64,000 bases of DNA from Maratus speciosus (lineage: Eukaryota; Arthropoda; Arachnida; Araneae; Salticidae): positions 365,456,459 through 365,520,458 of the forward strand of contig OZ010793.1 in NCBI GenBank assembly GCA_963932465.1. The letters run 5' to 3'. The position numbers and the translations under genes were made by a program. The notes beneath the pieces were generated by a model. The model was not told the origin of the DNA, did not search any database, and worked only from the letters and a program-made list of their open reading frames with translations. Shown piece after piece: positions 45,906-57,417 of the stretch. Numbering within the stretch: position 1 is the first letter of the stretch; the number at the start of each line of letters is the position of its first letter.

Positions 45906-46881
45906 CAGTATGACTTCAAAAATCCGGCATTCAGAAATCCAGAAACTTCAAAAATCCGGCATTAAAATAATTTTTTTCGTTTCTTTTTAATACTTTAATC
46001 TTTTTAATACGTAACTTTTAAGTTATGGAAGAAGAAAAATAGCAATTGTTTATGAATTAAAAACTTCAAGATCAAAATTAAACATGCAAAAAAAGATTAT
46101 TTGACTTTTCTCCAACGTCAAAGTCTATGGCGAATGCATTGCACAATATTATGGCCAGAATGAATTTTCGGCAACGGCGACATCGATGTTGAGAAAGACT
46201 TTTCAGGCTTTCACATTTCCCGTGAAAAGCCGCCATTTTTTGAGCTGATTGAACACGCAAAATCTAAAAATGCATTAAGTGTCGAAAACAGGATATAGAT
46301 GATTGGCTATGCATTGAAGAAAATGCACCAACAACGAACAATTTAATGGACAGCGAGATTGATGACGCTGCGCCAAATAGAACAGCCGATAACGGTAGTA
46401 GCAGTTCAGAAGACGAGGATGAACAACCGGCAGAAGAAAAGGTGCCACTAGAAAATGCATAAATTTGACTAGAGAATGAATATCTTCTTTAGAGAAACAA
46501 GACTGTATATTTCCAAAATAGACATTCTTCATTTGTATAAAATACAAGGAAAACTTTTTAATAAACGGCTAAGAAAATTGCAAATAAAATTGACATCTAT
46601 GTTTCCGAAATTACACGAGAATAAATAATTTCATTTATTTTTATTTATTTATTTATTTATTTTTGTAACATAGAAAAGATTAATGAATTAAAGTAATTTT
46701 TTATATTTAATTTTCTCTCTTTCTTACATAATTATCACTTAATAATGAATTAAATTATGGCTAAAGGCACCATTAAGGATGTAGTACTACCATTGATTAT
46801 CCTAGTTACTACTTTTGATATTTCTTCAAAAATCCGGCATAGCTTTGGTCCAGATGATGCCGGATTTTTGAAGTTATACTG
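45906..46881. mobile_element. Tigger/pogo-type element, internally reduced
   Basis: The left end is CAGTATGACTTCAAAAATCC (45906). The right end in reverse complement is CAGTATAACTTCAAAAATCC (46881), flanked by TA (45904-45905, 46882-46883). The word AAAAATCCGGCAT recurs just inside both ends. On the + strand about 46295-46460 reads as DDWLCIEENAPTTN, then DSEIDDAA and an acidic SSSSEDEDEQPAEE, a Tigger-type C-terminal tail. The catalytic domain is not present. It is about 976 bp and therefore an internal-deletion copy. Confidence 0.82.
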
Positions 46882-46883
46882 TA

Positions 46884-48639
46884 TTATGAATTAAGCAATT
46901 TTGAAAAAAATTAACTAAATAGAAAGATCATGATAAATACAGATACTTTAAAATATATATTTTATTCTTTTTCCCCCCATTAAGGTATAGTATTTTAAAC
47001 ATATTGCGCAAAACATAATTTCCATTTAGTGTGATGATTTTTCTGAGTCATAAAAGTTGAGTATTTAGAAAATTCCAGTCAACTAAGAACATAATTAAAT
47101 AAAAATTTAAATCATGTAAAATCATTTTTAGTCAGATACTGTGTTATTATCAATTACATATTTATATTTCATTCAGTTGTGCTTTGATTTAATACTTAAT
47201 TTGTTAATTAAATAGATATCACTTTTATCCATAATATGTTGATACGTCAAGGATATAGGTTGTAAAAAAAAATTCTGAGTTCATAAATGTTTTTTTCTTT
47301 TGTGAATTGGCAGACCAAAAGAAACACATTAATATTTATTGTAAGTTTTAGAGGTAACATTTATAATTCCTGGAAAATTTTGCTATACAAAACAATTACT
47401 TTCCCTTGACTATTAATAGCCATTCACCTTAATATTTTTTAACCCTATATGCATACTGTAAAATACCAACAAAATAAAGTTTATGTAAAATTTTATATGA
47501 CAAATATTATATGTAAAATTTTATATGACTCATTGATAATAGTACAATTTGAAATGATTAATTTCACATTATTATTTTTCAAAAGCACTTCTAATGAAGC
47601 AAAAATTATTTAAATGGGTAATTAACCATCTATTTATAATCAGTGTCCTTGTTGTTGAAAAGCATAGAATAAAATTTCCCTTCTGAGAAATCTCAGCATT
47701 TCTGTGAAGGTTTGCTGATACATTTTGATGTATAAGTTTTTTAATTTTTGTTATTAAATATATATATATATATATATATATGTATGCGAGGTAGATGAAA
47801 TTTTTATTATATAGCATTATTTAGCTCATAAAGGATTAAATACTTTGTCTTTTATTTTTGTTTTTTATTTCTTGAACTTTAATAGCTGAATATGTAAATA
47901 TGTTTTTTGAAGTTCAGTGAGTGAAGATTCCTACGTTTCCAGTCCAATGAAATGAACATAATTTTTCAGAAATAGCTATATCAAATGCAATGTAATTTAC
48001 CGCAAACATAGATCTTGATAAGACAGAGGCATTGATGTTGTCCGAATTTTGAAATTTGATCTGTGATCTGAGTGATTATAGGTCAAGGTTCTAATTGAAA
48101 TCCTATGAATGAATTTGATTCAAAGACACAGAATATCTCAGCAATGGTTCAATTAATTACCATGTAATTTACCGCAATCATAAATCTTAGTAAGACAGAA
48201 GCAATAAAGTGGCTTGAGTTTTCAAATTTTATTTGTGGCCTAAGTAATTAAAGTTCAAAGCTGGAACTTTGACTTTTGCAAACCCTATGAGCAATTTCAA
48301 TTTTTTTTTTTAAATCTGAAACTTTGAATTAATTCATTCTTTACATACAACCACATGCTTTAATTCTATAAGTCATTTTCTTAAAATCAGATGAGAATTG
48401 TTTTTTAAATGCAACTTTAAGTTTAAAATACTTTTAAGGGTGTACATATCTTTTCTAAAAGGAGCCTGAAGGAGAAAAGTGCAATCAAAATGTGGAGTCG
48501 CACAGAATGGTCGAAGGATATGTGCAAATTTTCATAGGGATAAAATTATTTTTGCTATGCATGCAATTTTCAAGTACAAATCATTGATTCTGTTTTTTAC
48601 TTTCTTCTATCTTTACAAGCAGAAAGTATTAGATTCGTA
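46884..48639. other. Intron with an old direct duplication and microsatellites
   Basis: AT-rich intron with a TA microsatellite at about 47757-47781. Two diverged copies of a roughly 174-bp unit lie near 47990-48270: TGTAATTTACCGCAA at about 47990 and 48164, each followed by a GACAGA.GCA word. A TATT repeat at about 46631-46662 lies within the preceding flank of the Tigger element's right side. Confidence 0.5.
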
Positions 48640-49565
48640 AAAACTTTTGACAGATTTACACGTTTTAGGGGTTAGAGATTCCGAAAAACATGTTTTTACA
48701 AAATGTCTGTCTGTGAGTCTGTCTGTATGTGACACAAATTTCGTGGGATCTCTATCTCAAGAACTAATGTACGGAATTTAATAAAAATTTATATTCACTT
48801 AGTTCCTGATATAAATTGGTGCTGATTAGTTTTTGGTGTAAATTGCTCAACAGGTGGTGCTGCTATACAGCATTTTTCACATTTTCCGCAATAACTCAAT
48901 CTCCAGAACTAATGCACTTATTTTCATCACACTTCAGATTCCGTTAGTCCTTGACATGAATTTATGTTTTATACATTTTGGTGTAAATCGCTCAACAGGT
49001 GGTGCTGCTGTGCTGCATTTTTTGTGATTTTCGCAATAGCTCTATCTCAAGAACTAATTCTTGGATTTTCAACAAACTTCAGATTCATGTATACCTTGTT
49101 ATAAATCAGTGCTGTTTATGTTGTGGTGCAAATCGCTCAACAGGTGGCACTGCTATGCTGCATTTTTCAGAATTTACACTATAACTCTATCTCAAGAGCT
49201 AATTCACGAAATTTCATCGACGGATTTACATGTTTTAGGGCTCAGAGATTCTGAAAAACATGTTTTTACAAAATGTCTGTCTGTCAGTCTGCGACTCCAT
49301 CTGTCTGTATGTGACACAAATTTTGAGGGCGTTCTGTCTCAAGAACTAATGCACAGAATTTAATAAAAAATTGCATTCTGTTAGTCCCTGATATAAATTG
49401 GTGCTGATTAGTTTTTGGTGCAAATCGCTCAACAGGTGGTGCTGCGATACTGCATTCTTCAGAATTTCCACTATACCTCTATCTTAAGAACCAATGCATG
49501 GATTTTCATCAAACTTCAGATGCAGGTATACCTTGATATCAATTAGTGCTGTTTATGTGATTTAT
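48640..49565. repeat. Tandem repeat field, 145-bp units within a ~568-bp higher-order unit
   Basis: The word CTCAACAGGTGG(T/C) recurs at 48846, 48991, 49136 and 49428, spacings of 145, 145 and 292. A second block, GATTTACACGTTTTAGGG/GATTTACATGTTTTAGGG followed by CATGTTTTTACAAAATGTCT and a GTCTGTCTG run, occurs at about 48655 and 49222. The field is thus a higher-order repeat. No coding or terminal signature; the family is unknown. Confidence 0.65.
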
Positions 49566-50192
49566 ATAGAAGAAAGTTTTGTAATGGCTACAACATACTA
49601 GTTTAAATTGTTTACATCATTAAGAAAACTAGCTGATTTTTTATTTGAATTTTCCTCCATTATTAGTCGTTTTCCGAAAATAAACTCTAAGAAGTCATAT
49701 ATTCCAAAACATGTATATAGCACATTTTAAATTTACACTAAACTCTGTATGACTTTTTTCTTGGTGCTATTTTTAAGTCTGTTAATTTTTTTATTTTTAT
49801 TTATTTATTTATTTTTTTTTTTTGAAAAGTTTATTTTATCTACTGTATTTTCTTTTGAATTTGACATTCCTTTAAGAGCTATTTTTAATTGTGTTATGAT
49901 AAGTTCTCTGAATTTGATAGACACAAGCTAACCTGCTGCTAATCAGTTACGAATTCTTAATTAAGCCTAGTTAATTAAATATATCTTGTTATAGATCATT
50001 AAATACATTTAAATGAGTATTAAAGTTCTGAAATAATTATTAATGTTTATTAATTAAACAGTTATTTTTTTTAACATTAATGTCAATTGTAATCTTTTGT
50101 GACTCAATCTGATTTTTCAGTTAATCAACAGGTATAATTTACCATGGTTTTTTTAATTTTATCATACTAAAAGTAATTTTTTTCAATTTTAG
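49566..50192. other. Intron, AT-rich, no recognised feature
   Basis: Plain AT-rich intron up to the acceptor TTTTAG (to 50192). Confidence 0.5.
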
Positions 50193-50345
50193 GTGCTCCT
50201 GAAGATGCTATTTTACAAGCTAGAGAAGAGTTTCATCAGCATCTTGCTCTTACTCGAAGACAACAGCAGCATCATTTACAAAGTAGTGATTTACTTGATG
50301 ATAGTGATTTATGGGACGATAAAGACCTTGATGCTGAATTAGCAG
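50193..50345 (+). CDS. Nbea: Neurobeachin-like gene, internal exon (window exon 8, last in window)
   Basis: The exon is 153 bp, entering with GT to complete Gly and leaving one G (donor GTAAAG at 50346). It encodes APEDAILQAREEFHQHL, a Gln/His-rich stretch (RRQQQHHLQ) and DDSDLWDDKDLDAELA. In relatives the matching segment (ending 'EKDLENLAG'-like) comes just before the PH domain that precedes BEACH. The frame is open at the exon end, so the gene continues. I looked for the next conserved block ('PVSLSTPAQLV...VVKGTL'-type) up to position 64000 and did not see it. Confidence 0.9.
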
Positions 50346-50727
50346 GTAAAGTTTTTTACTAATTCTGTAAAATTTGACTTTTTTTTCATTTAGATTAAAA
50401 GACAAATCTAATTTAATATTAATGTAAATTATGAAATTATGTTTATGAGGATTATTATACTCTTTACATTGCAATTCATCCTTACTTATTTTGCAGTTTC
50501 TATTAATTCCGAAGACCTTAAGAGCTAAGAAAAATCATTTAACCCTATTAAGCAAAAATCAGTAACAAACATGCTTAATAAAATATATATAATAACCTCA
50601 GAAATCTTCCCTTCACCCGGTTCTTCTTTCTTTTCCTCATTTTTATTATCAAGCAGTTGCTGGTTGTAGAAAAGTTAAATCTTGTTTTTGACAAAAAAAA
50701 AAAAAAAAAAAAAAAAAATTATTAATG
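50346..50727. other. Intron, AT-rich, with poly-A run
   Basis: Start of the final, incomplete intron. Nothing but AT-rich sequence and an A homopolymer (about 50692-50718). Confidence 0.5.
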
Positions 50728-51218
50728 GTTGTAACCAGTGGTGGGATTCAGCCGGTTTGATAGAACCAGTTATTAATTTATGTTGAGTTCGGCGAACCGG
50801 TTGTTAAAACGATACTTCAAATGCGAAAACCGTATTTACATTAATTTACTTTCTTTAAATATTTATCTGCACAATATTGTTTTCTAAATGTAACTCTGTG
50901 ACAAGTCCTGATTTACTTCATTTAATAAAATAATGTTTCATTTGGGAAAAAAAAAAAAAAAAAAAAAAAAATTCGTTAATCCTGTAAGAGGAAATTCAAC
51001 TTAAAAAAATTAAATTTTGTAGAATTTTGGGAACTAAATTGGCAGCCTAGGATATCCCTAATTATATAGCATGCTTATTCAAAATTACAGTAATTAGTTA
51101 TATTCGAATGAAAAGTTCTTTGCTTTGGCATGGAAATTTCCCTGTTCTAATCTATAGCTAATACTTTAATCGTTAAATTGAAAGGTATACTTCCAATGGC
51201 ATTTTTTACATATATATA

Positions 51219-53150
51219 CTAGGGGGCTCTGCCCCTTGCAAGCTACACTCTTTAACCCCTGTTCAGACACCGCAGAATCTAAAAACATGTTAATTTGATC
51301 AGCTTTAAAAAGATTAGAGAAGATTGAATTATAATGAAAAAAGTTGTGGCGATCTCCCTGTAAACGTTGTTTTCGTGTTTGATTAAAGAAGATCAATTAA
51401 ACATTTGAAAAGAAGCTAAAATAAAATGTATTAAGTAAACAGAGTCTTTGCCACCCGGTATTTTTTAACAGCATTATAAAACGATTAACATAATACAATA
51501 CAGACATTTTAAATGTATCGTTTTAAATCTGACCTAAGTTTCACTAAAGTTTTCTTTCTCTTTTTAGCATTCACATGAAAATACTTTTGTTTTTAGAAAG
51601 GAAATGTTATTATTTGTGGTGTCATAGAATTGGGAACATTAATTAAAAAGATCATCTCAAAATATGAAATTAATGTCCTGCATAGATATATTTAAATTTG
51701 GCAATATTATTATTTGGCCATTTTAAATGTCATGTAATTACTACAATTTACTGCTTTAAAAGCATATTAATGTATTTATTATTTTAAAATTTCCTTTCTC
51801 TTTTAATATTCATGTATAAATACAATTTTCATGACATAATTTTCAATAATTTCCTGCTTTTAACATGTACTCATTTAATAGTAATTTTAAAGTTTTTTTC
51901 CGTTTTTAATAGTCATGTGTAAATAAATTTTTAATCATGAGGAAATATTCTTTGCACTGGTTTTACAATTGAAAACAATATCTATATTAATAGCCTAAGT
52001 CATGTGACTGTCATCAATAGTTCCAGGCGGACCTCTTCGCATTTTATATTCCAGGTGCCATTTTGGTAATTTAATGTTAGACAGGCATAGGTGATACGTC
52101 ACCAAATATTATTCTATCACCATCATTTCATCTATATTATAATAGTCCAAGTTATGTAACTGCCATAAACAATTCAGCTGATCCCTTCGCTTTTCTTATG
52201 AAAAGTTTCCATTTTGATTAAAAAATCAATTTTTTTTTTTTTTTTTTCTGAATAAAACTACATAAAAGTTGCCATGATCACAGAGAATTCTTGTTACTTT
52301 TATTTGCTGGGTGCAAATCTTGCCAATAGCTTTTTTTAACTCACCAGTTAGCATTTTTTTTTTCCTCGAGTGGTAAATTAAAACATTGCTTTGAAGTTGA
52401 AATTAAATGTTATGGTTTGTTGACATTATTTAATATTTGGCACAGGTGTCATATACGCACCAGGTTTGACGTGATTTTTTTTTTTTACAACAATTTGGCG
52501 AAAACCTCGTTTTTGAATACTAGTTACATATGTATTTTTATTCTGTTATTTTTAAAATGAAATAACAATACAAAAAATTATTAATAACTATAGAACAAAA
52601 CAATTTATTTTAAAAAAAAGTAAATAAAAGTAAATAAACATTTATAGCCGACAACCATATATGTTAAACAACAATAGCCAGGTTTCCATGACAAGCAAAA
52701 TAACACCATTTTGGCACCAATTAGGCACCCCGGTGCATATATGACATCTGTGCCTAATATTTTTCGTTTCGTTTAAAAAAAAAAGAAAGAAGATAAAGCT
52801 ATTAATTTTAAATGTTTCAGTTTTAAATGAAAGTTTTGTATTTTAAATAAAATGAATGAAAGGATTATATTTTAAATAAAATTAATAAAATACAAAAAAA
52901 AAAAAAAAAAAAAAAATGCGATGGAAAAAATGTTTGGTGATTTATCACCTGCGTCCCGCTAACATAAAAATATCGAGTTCTTGATTTCTCTATCAGAATC
53001 TTCCAATTTGGCAAAAGATTGTTCAAGTAAATTGAGTTATGAATAAAAGTAACATGATACATTTCTTAGCATACATTTAAGGGAAATCAAACTCGTCGCC
53101 AATTTAGTTTAAAATAATAACCTTTTCTAAAATGAAAAAAAAAATGTTAT
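51219..53150 (-). mobile_element. Helitron, minus strand, same family as inner copy C
   Basis: Read on the minus strand it ends GGGGCAGAGCCCCCTAG (51219) before T, preceded by GTGTCTGAACAGGGGTT and GTGTAGCTTGC as in the copy at 14167. The body at 52000-53110 shares with 12390-13830, in inverted order, the ATGACATCTGTGCC / GTCATATACGC words, the TTGGCGAAA motifs and the conserved GAAAAGGTTA.TATTTTAAA stretch. The 5' end (right side) could not be placed and may be truncated. No Rep/helicase gene. A 65-codon frame at 52865-53062 crosses an A/T run and is not called. Confidence 0.75.
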
Positions 53151-53258
53151 GTTTAAAATTTTAGTGCTTTGATGAATTTTCTGATAGAAATTTTGATCAA
53201 GGTTTCATGATTGTAGAATATTTATTAAATAAATTACGTTATTTTATTGGGAAGCATG

Positions 53259-54039
53259 TGTCAGGTTCCGAGAAACATCTGCTATTAGAACTGATGTTCT
53301 ATATTATTTTTGTCTTAATATATTATATATTGTATGGGCTGTGTACTGGAATTTCAAAAAAAGTCTTTCCTTATCTAAAACTGGATCTAAGCCGGTGAAA
53401 ATGTATAGATGGTATGAAGGGGAAAAGAGATAGTTGGATGGGGGTGTGCCCAACCTTTTGAGATGTCTGTGGAAGATGGGAAGACAAAAGAATTCCACAA
53501 AAGAAGAAAAGGGCTTGAATGGGAGCCAGGTAGAAAACCCCGGAGGGGTTACGTTGAGAAAGAGCAAGGGGTTCCTGGAAGTCAGTCTGTTCTGCTGAGA
53601 GAGGTGGAGCATAACGCGCAAGGTGGAGGGTAGTTCCTTGGATCGCTCTGAGAAAGTGCGTAGGGTTGAGAGAGGCTTGGATAGCTTAGGCCTAGAGCCC
53701 ATGTGTTGGGAGATCGAAATTGATCTCCGGAAAGCTAATTTAACGTGTGTAGAGTGAGAGTGATTTAACGTAGTTTAACAGTACACAGCCAGTATTTACT
53801 GTATTCAATTTAATGTTGAACCGGATCATCTATATCCGAGTTTGTAAGTGTAAATAGTGTTGGTTGTTATGTAAATAGTGTGTAAATAAACTGTTAATTT
53901 AGTTAATTGAAAGCGTTGGTTTTCATTTAAACAATCCCCTCTGTGCGTGACCGATATCACGTAATCATATCGGTGGTGGCAGCATATAAATAATAAGGAT
54001 TTTCTTCCAAGTTGTGCGGACTAAGAGGAAACTCAGACA
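53259..54039 (+). repeat. 5' LTR of the young retrotransposon
   Basis: 781 bp, nearly identical to 60258-61038. Antisense frames of up to 132 codons inside the LTR recur in each LTR copy and are a by-product of LTR identity. Confidence 0.95.
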
Positions 54040-55214
54040 AATTGATGGCAGCGACGGGATAGAATCGTCTTGGACCAGTGACCAACGAGCCGTGTTGCAG
54101 TGTGTTAGTGCCGGAGCACCTAGTGGAATTCTTGCGTGGAAATGCCGGATCGTCGAGCGGAATTTTAGAGAGATAAAAACCAAGCGTCGAGCAGAAATAC
54201 AGAGTGTTTGTGCCATATCATCACTACAGTGAATCAAATTACGGTGTATTACAGCCTGAGTGTTGAATAACATCAAAGTGACTTTAAAGTGTGAAATATT
54301 GAATTCATCGTGAAACTACGTGTGAGCAACGGAGTACCCCAGCAGATAAAGTATAAGGTAAGGTGTTTTGATCATTTCTGTCTGCTGACATTCTCGAACC
54401 AAATGTATTTGTTGTTGTATAATTAATAGTAATTTATGATAATTTATGTGCAATAAAGTAATTGTGTCCAGATAGGTAGGAAATATTAAGAGCCATAGTT
54501 ACTATTGTTTTAAGAAAAGATCATAATAACTTGTACTAATATTGATTTTCTATTTTTTTACTAATAATGGTAGTGAACAAAATTAATGCATTGTGTTAAT
54601 AATAGTTGGAAGGAATAATTGAATTTACTTAAATTTAAATTAATTTTAAAGTAATATTTAAATGAAGCAATACTGTTTTAATTTTGAAGAGTTGATAACA
54701 AATGAGTAATGAACATTTGCTTAGAATTTTAATTGGATAGAAGTAAATTTAAAAAAAAAAAAAAAAAAAGCTCGCAGTGAGAAAAAAAATATATATATAT
54801 AGAAGGTTTTGATCTTATCTGTTTTAAGTGTGAAGACCAGTATTGAATTTGGAAATATTTTATTGAGGATAATTGTAGAAATTTATGTGCGTATGTTATA
54901 CAATTTTTCTTTATGTGGATGTTTCTATTGACATCAATAATTTTATTCAATTGCAACGTATCAGTATTATTATGTAAATTGTATGTTATTATCTAATTGT
55001 ATAAAGTGGAATCTGTATTGCATAGTAATCAAATCGAAATTATTGTTTTACCTTTTGTTTTATTGGAAGTAAATTGTGTGATATTAATGGTTGAGGAAAA
55101 TTAAGATTATACAGTAGGTGCTGAAATGCATTAATTAGTATAATAAGTGGAGGTAACTGTGCTAAAGTAGAAATTTAGGAAATATCATTTGGCAGGTTTT
55201 AATATTATTGTAGA
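54040..55214 (+). other. 5' untranslated leader of the LTR retrotransposon
   Basis: Non-coding leader between LTR and gag. It starts with the primer-binding-type sequence at about 54045 (TGGCAGCGACGGG). The remainder is AT-rich with A and TA runs (about 54753-54800). Confidence 0.7.
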
Positions 55215-56281
55215 GTGGTAATAGTAATCGGTGAAGGTATTGCTTTCTTATTGAAACTAAAAAGGGTGGATCTTCAGATGATAGCCAAAGAATTGGGGGT
55301 TGAATTCACGGAAGATGATACCAGAATTCAGCTTAGGAAAAAGATAATGGACAGCGATGACTATGATGAGGGGGTTATTATGGAATTATCTAACACTATT
55401 GTTGCGGAACGACTAGAGCGTGAAAAGTTAGAAAAACAGGAAAAATTAGAACGCGAAAAGTTAGAAAGAGAAGAGAGGTCTGAAAAATTGAGATGGAACA
55501 TGAATTAGAAATGGAGAGGCTAAGGGTACAAGGTTCGACAAATAACTCTAATGGGTCTAGGGAATCTGATAATGAAAGTAACATAGAAAAATTGATCAAA
55601 AGTGTTAAAACTCTGTCTATCAAAGTACCAGAAGGGACTGAGGGATGGAATTTATTTTTTAACAGTTTAGAAAGGGCATTCAAAACTAAAAATGTACCGG
55701 AAAACCAGCAGGCCGAAATTCTACTAAATATGTTAGGAGATAAGGCGGATAATTTGTTAATTTATACCACTAGGGAACAAATTGAGAGTTATGAGGAATT
55801 AAAGGAGTTAGTTCTAAGGAAACATGAGCCGACACCGAAGGCGTGCTTGGAAAATTTTAAGAAGGCTAGGAGAAACCATAATGAAACTTATGTATTATTT
55901 GTATCGCGTTTAATAGCAACATGGGAAAATTATTGTAAGATTAGGGGTGCGGACTCTTATGAAAAGGTCAATCAGTTAATAATTACGGATAAGTTATTAA
56001 ACACGTTAGATGAAGAAACCGCATCATATATTGGGTTAACTCAGCAGAGTAAATGGTTGGAAGCTTCTAAAATTGCTAAAGAATGTGACAATTATTTAGA
56101 CGCTAAACATAAGTCTTATGCCGTTACATATAAAGGTTTTAAGGGTAAAGATAGGTATGGAAACAGTGAAAAAGTGAAACCGAGGGAGAATAGTAAATTT
56201 AGTGGTAATTGGAGGCAAAACGGGAGCAATGAGACTAATTCTTTTTCGGGTAGGAAAACTGATTTTAAAAAAACCTTGTGA
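55215..56281 (+). pseudogene. gag of the young retrotransposon, frameshifted
   Basis: An N-terminal coiled-coil-like part (repeated EREKLEKQEKLEREKLE) at 55215-55508 lacks a clear ATG (GTG at 55215). It is separated by a one-base frame change at about 55485 from the main capsid frame 55493-56281. That frame contains LLNMLGDKADNLL and a LENFKKARRNHNETYVLF-type helix rich in charge, as in other gag proteins with the retrotransposon-gag fold. It ends at an A-run (56268-56274), after which the zinc-knuckle frame continues in the +1 frame. Either change could be mutation; the rest of the element is otherwise intact. Confidence 0.8.
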
Positions 56282-57383
56282 TGATTCAGCTCCTAGATGC
56301 TTCAAATGTGGTTTAAGGGGTCATTACCAACGTTTTTGTAATAAAGTAGGTAATGAGGGAAATAATAATGGTAGTAAAAGGCGTGAAATGAAAGCGGGTG
56401 TAAATAAGATTGCCGTAAAAGGAAATAAAGAGTTACCTAAAGGAGCTATTGTGGCGAGGATATCGGCAAAGGCCGAACAGAGAACTAATGTTATTGGTGA
56501 GAAATTAAATAAACTTGAGAAAATTGAAGTTAGTGTAAATGGGCAGAAAGCAAAAGGATTGGTCGATTCTGGATGTGAAATTAGTGTTATTCATAAAGAC
56601 TTGGTACCGGAAGAGAAATTGAAAGGAGCGGGTAGTATTTATTTACAAGGATTATTTGGTGAAGCAGTTAAATCACCGTTGGTGAAATTACCGTTAGCTA
56701 TTCCGCAATTCGGACAAACTAATATAATTCATCAGGAAGTACTTTGCGCGGTGACCGATAATATTAATGAGCAGGTAATTTTACATCCCGAGGTGATTAA
56801 TGAGTTGTCAGGGGTCAATCGCGAGGAGCCATTGCTAGAGTCCCAAGAATTAGAAAGTTCGGAAATTAGTATCGATAACTTGAGTGAAAAGAAAGGTATG
56901 AGCAGCGATAATTGTAATGTTTACGCAATAGAAGCGAGATCGGAAAATTTACAAAGTCAGAATGCAGAAAAAACAGAAGTGGAGGAAAATAATAAAGTTA
57001 TCGTTAGTAATTCAGATATGTTTGAGAAATCCCAATTGGAATGTAAAGAGTTAGAGAGAGCTTGGGAATTAGCTAAAATTGATAAAGGGGGTTATTATAT
57101 TGAAAAAGACTTATTGCATCATAAAGAGAAATTTGTAGGAGAAGCTACAGCTCAATTAGTAGTGCCTAAAGTCAAAAGAGAAGGAATCTTAAAGTCAGTG
57201 CATGTGTCTAATGAGGGAGAACATCACGCGGCAAAGAAAACCTTAGAGAGAATTAGGCAATCTTTTTATTGGGAAGGTATGGCTAAAGAAACTAAAAAGT
57301 TTTGTAAATCATGTCTAGAATGTCAATTATGTAGAAAAGTGAAAGTGAGTGATAGAGTCTTAAGTTGGGTTAGAGGATGGTAG
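56202..57383 (+). CDS. gag zinc knuckle, protease and integrase zinc finger
   Basis: The open frame is 393 codons; its first ~24 overlap gag out of frame and are probably not used. Residues 33-46 are a CCHC knuckle (CFKCGLRGHYQRFC). Residues 122-124 are the DSG active site of a retropepsin-like protease, and the LVDSGCEISVIH context is typical. Then comes a roughly 130-residue acidic linker. Residues 334-374 form an H2C2 integrase zinc finger with His334, His341 or 342, Cys371 and Cys374, in a QSFYWEGM / FCKSCLECQ setting. The frame ends nine to twenty residues later at 57383, so the DDE core that normally follows is absent. RT starts in the next frame, 34 bp later. Confidence 0.85.
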   Translation: MVIGGKTGAMRLILFRVGKLILKKPCDDSAPRCFKCGLRGHYQRFCNKVGNEGNNNGSKRREMKAGVNKIAVKGNKELPKGAIVARISAKAEQRTNVIGEKLNKLEKIEVSVNGQKAKGLVDSGCEISVIHKDLVPEEKLKGAGSIYLQGLFGEAVKSPLVKLPLAIPQFGQTNIIHQEVLCAVTDNINEQVILHPEVINELSGVNREEPLLESQELESSEISIDNLSEKKGMSSDNCNVYAIEARSENLQSQNAEKTEVEENNKVIVSNSDMFEKSQLECKELERAWELAKIDKGGYYIEKDLLHHKEKFVGEATAQLVVPKVKREGILKSVHVSNEGEHHAAKKTLERIRQSFYWEGMAKETKKFCKSCLECQLCRKVKVSDRVLSWVRGW

Positions 57384-57417
57384 CAAAAAGTATGTATATC
57401 AAAATAGAGGAGAATTT

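Noticed and set aside
53304..53702. Antisense frame of 132 codons, recurring at 59321-59638 and 60303-60701
   Set aside because: All three lie in copies of the same LTR; conservation comes from LTR identity, not selection on a protein.
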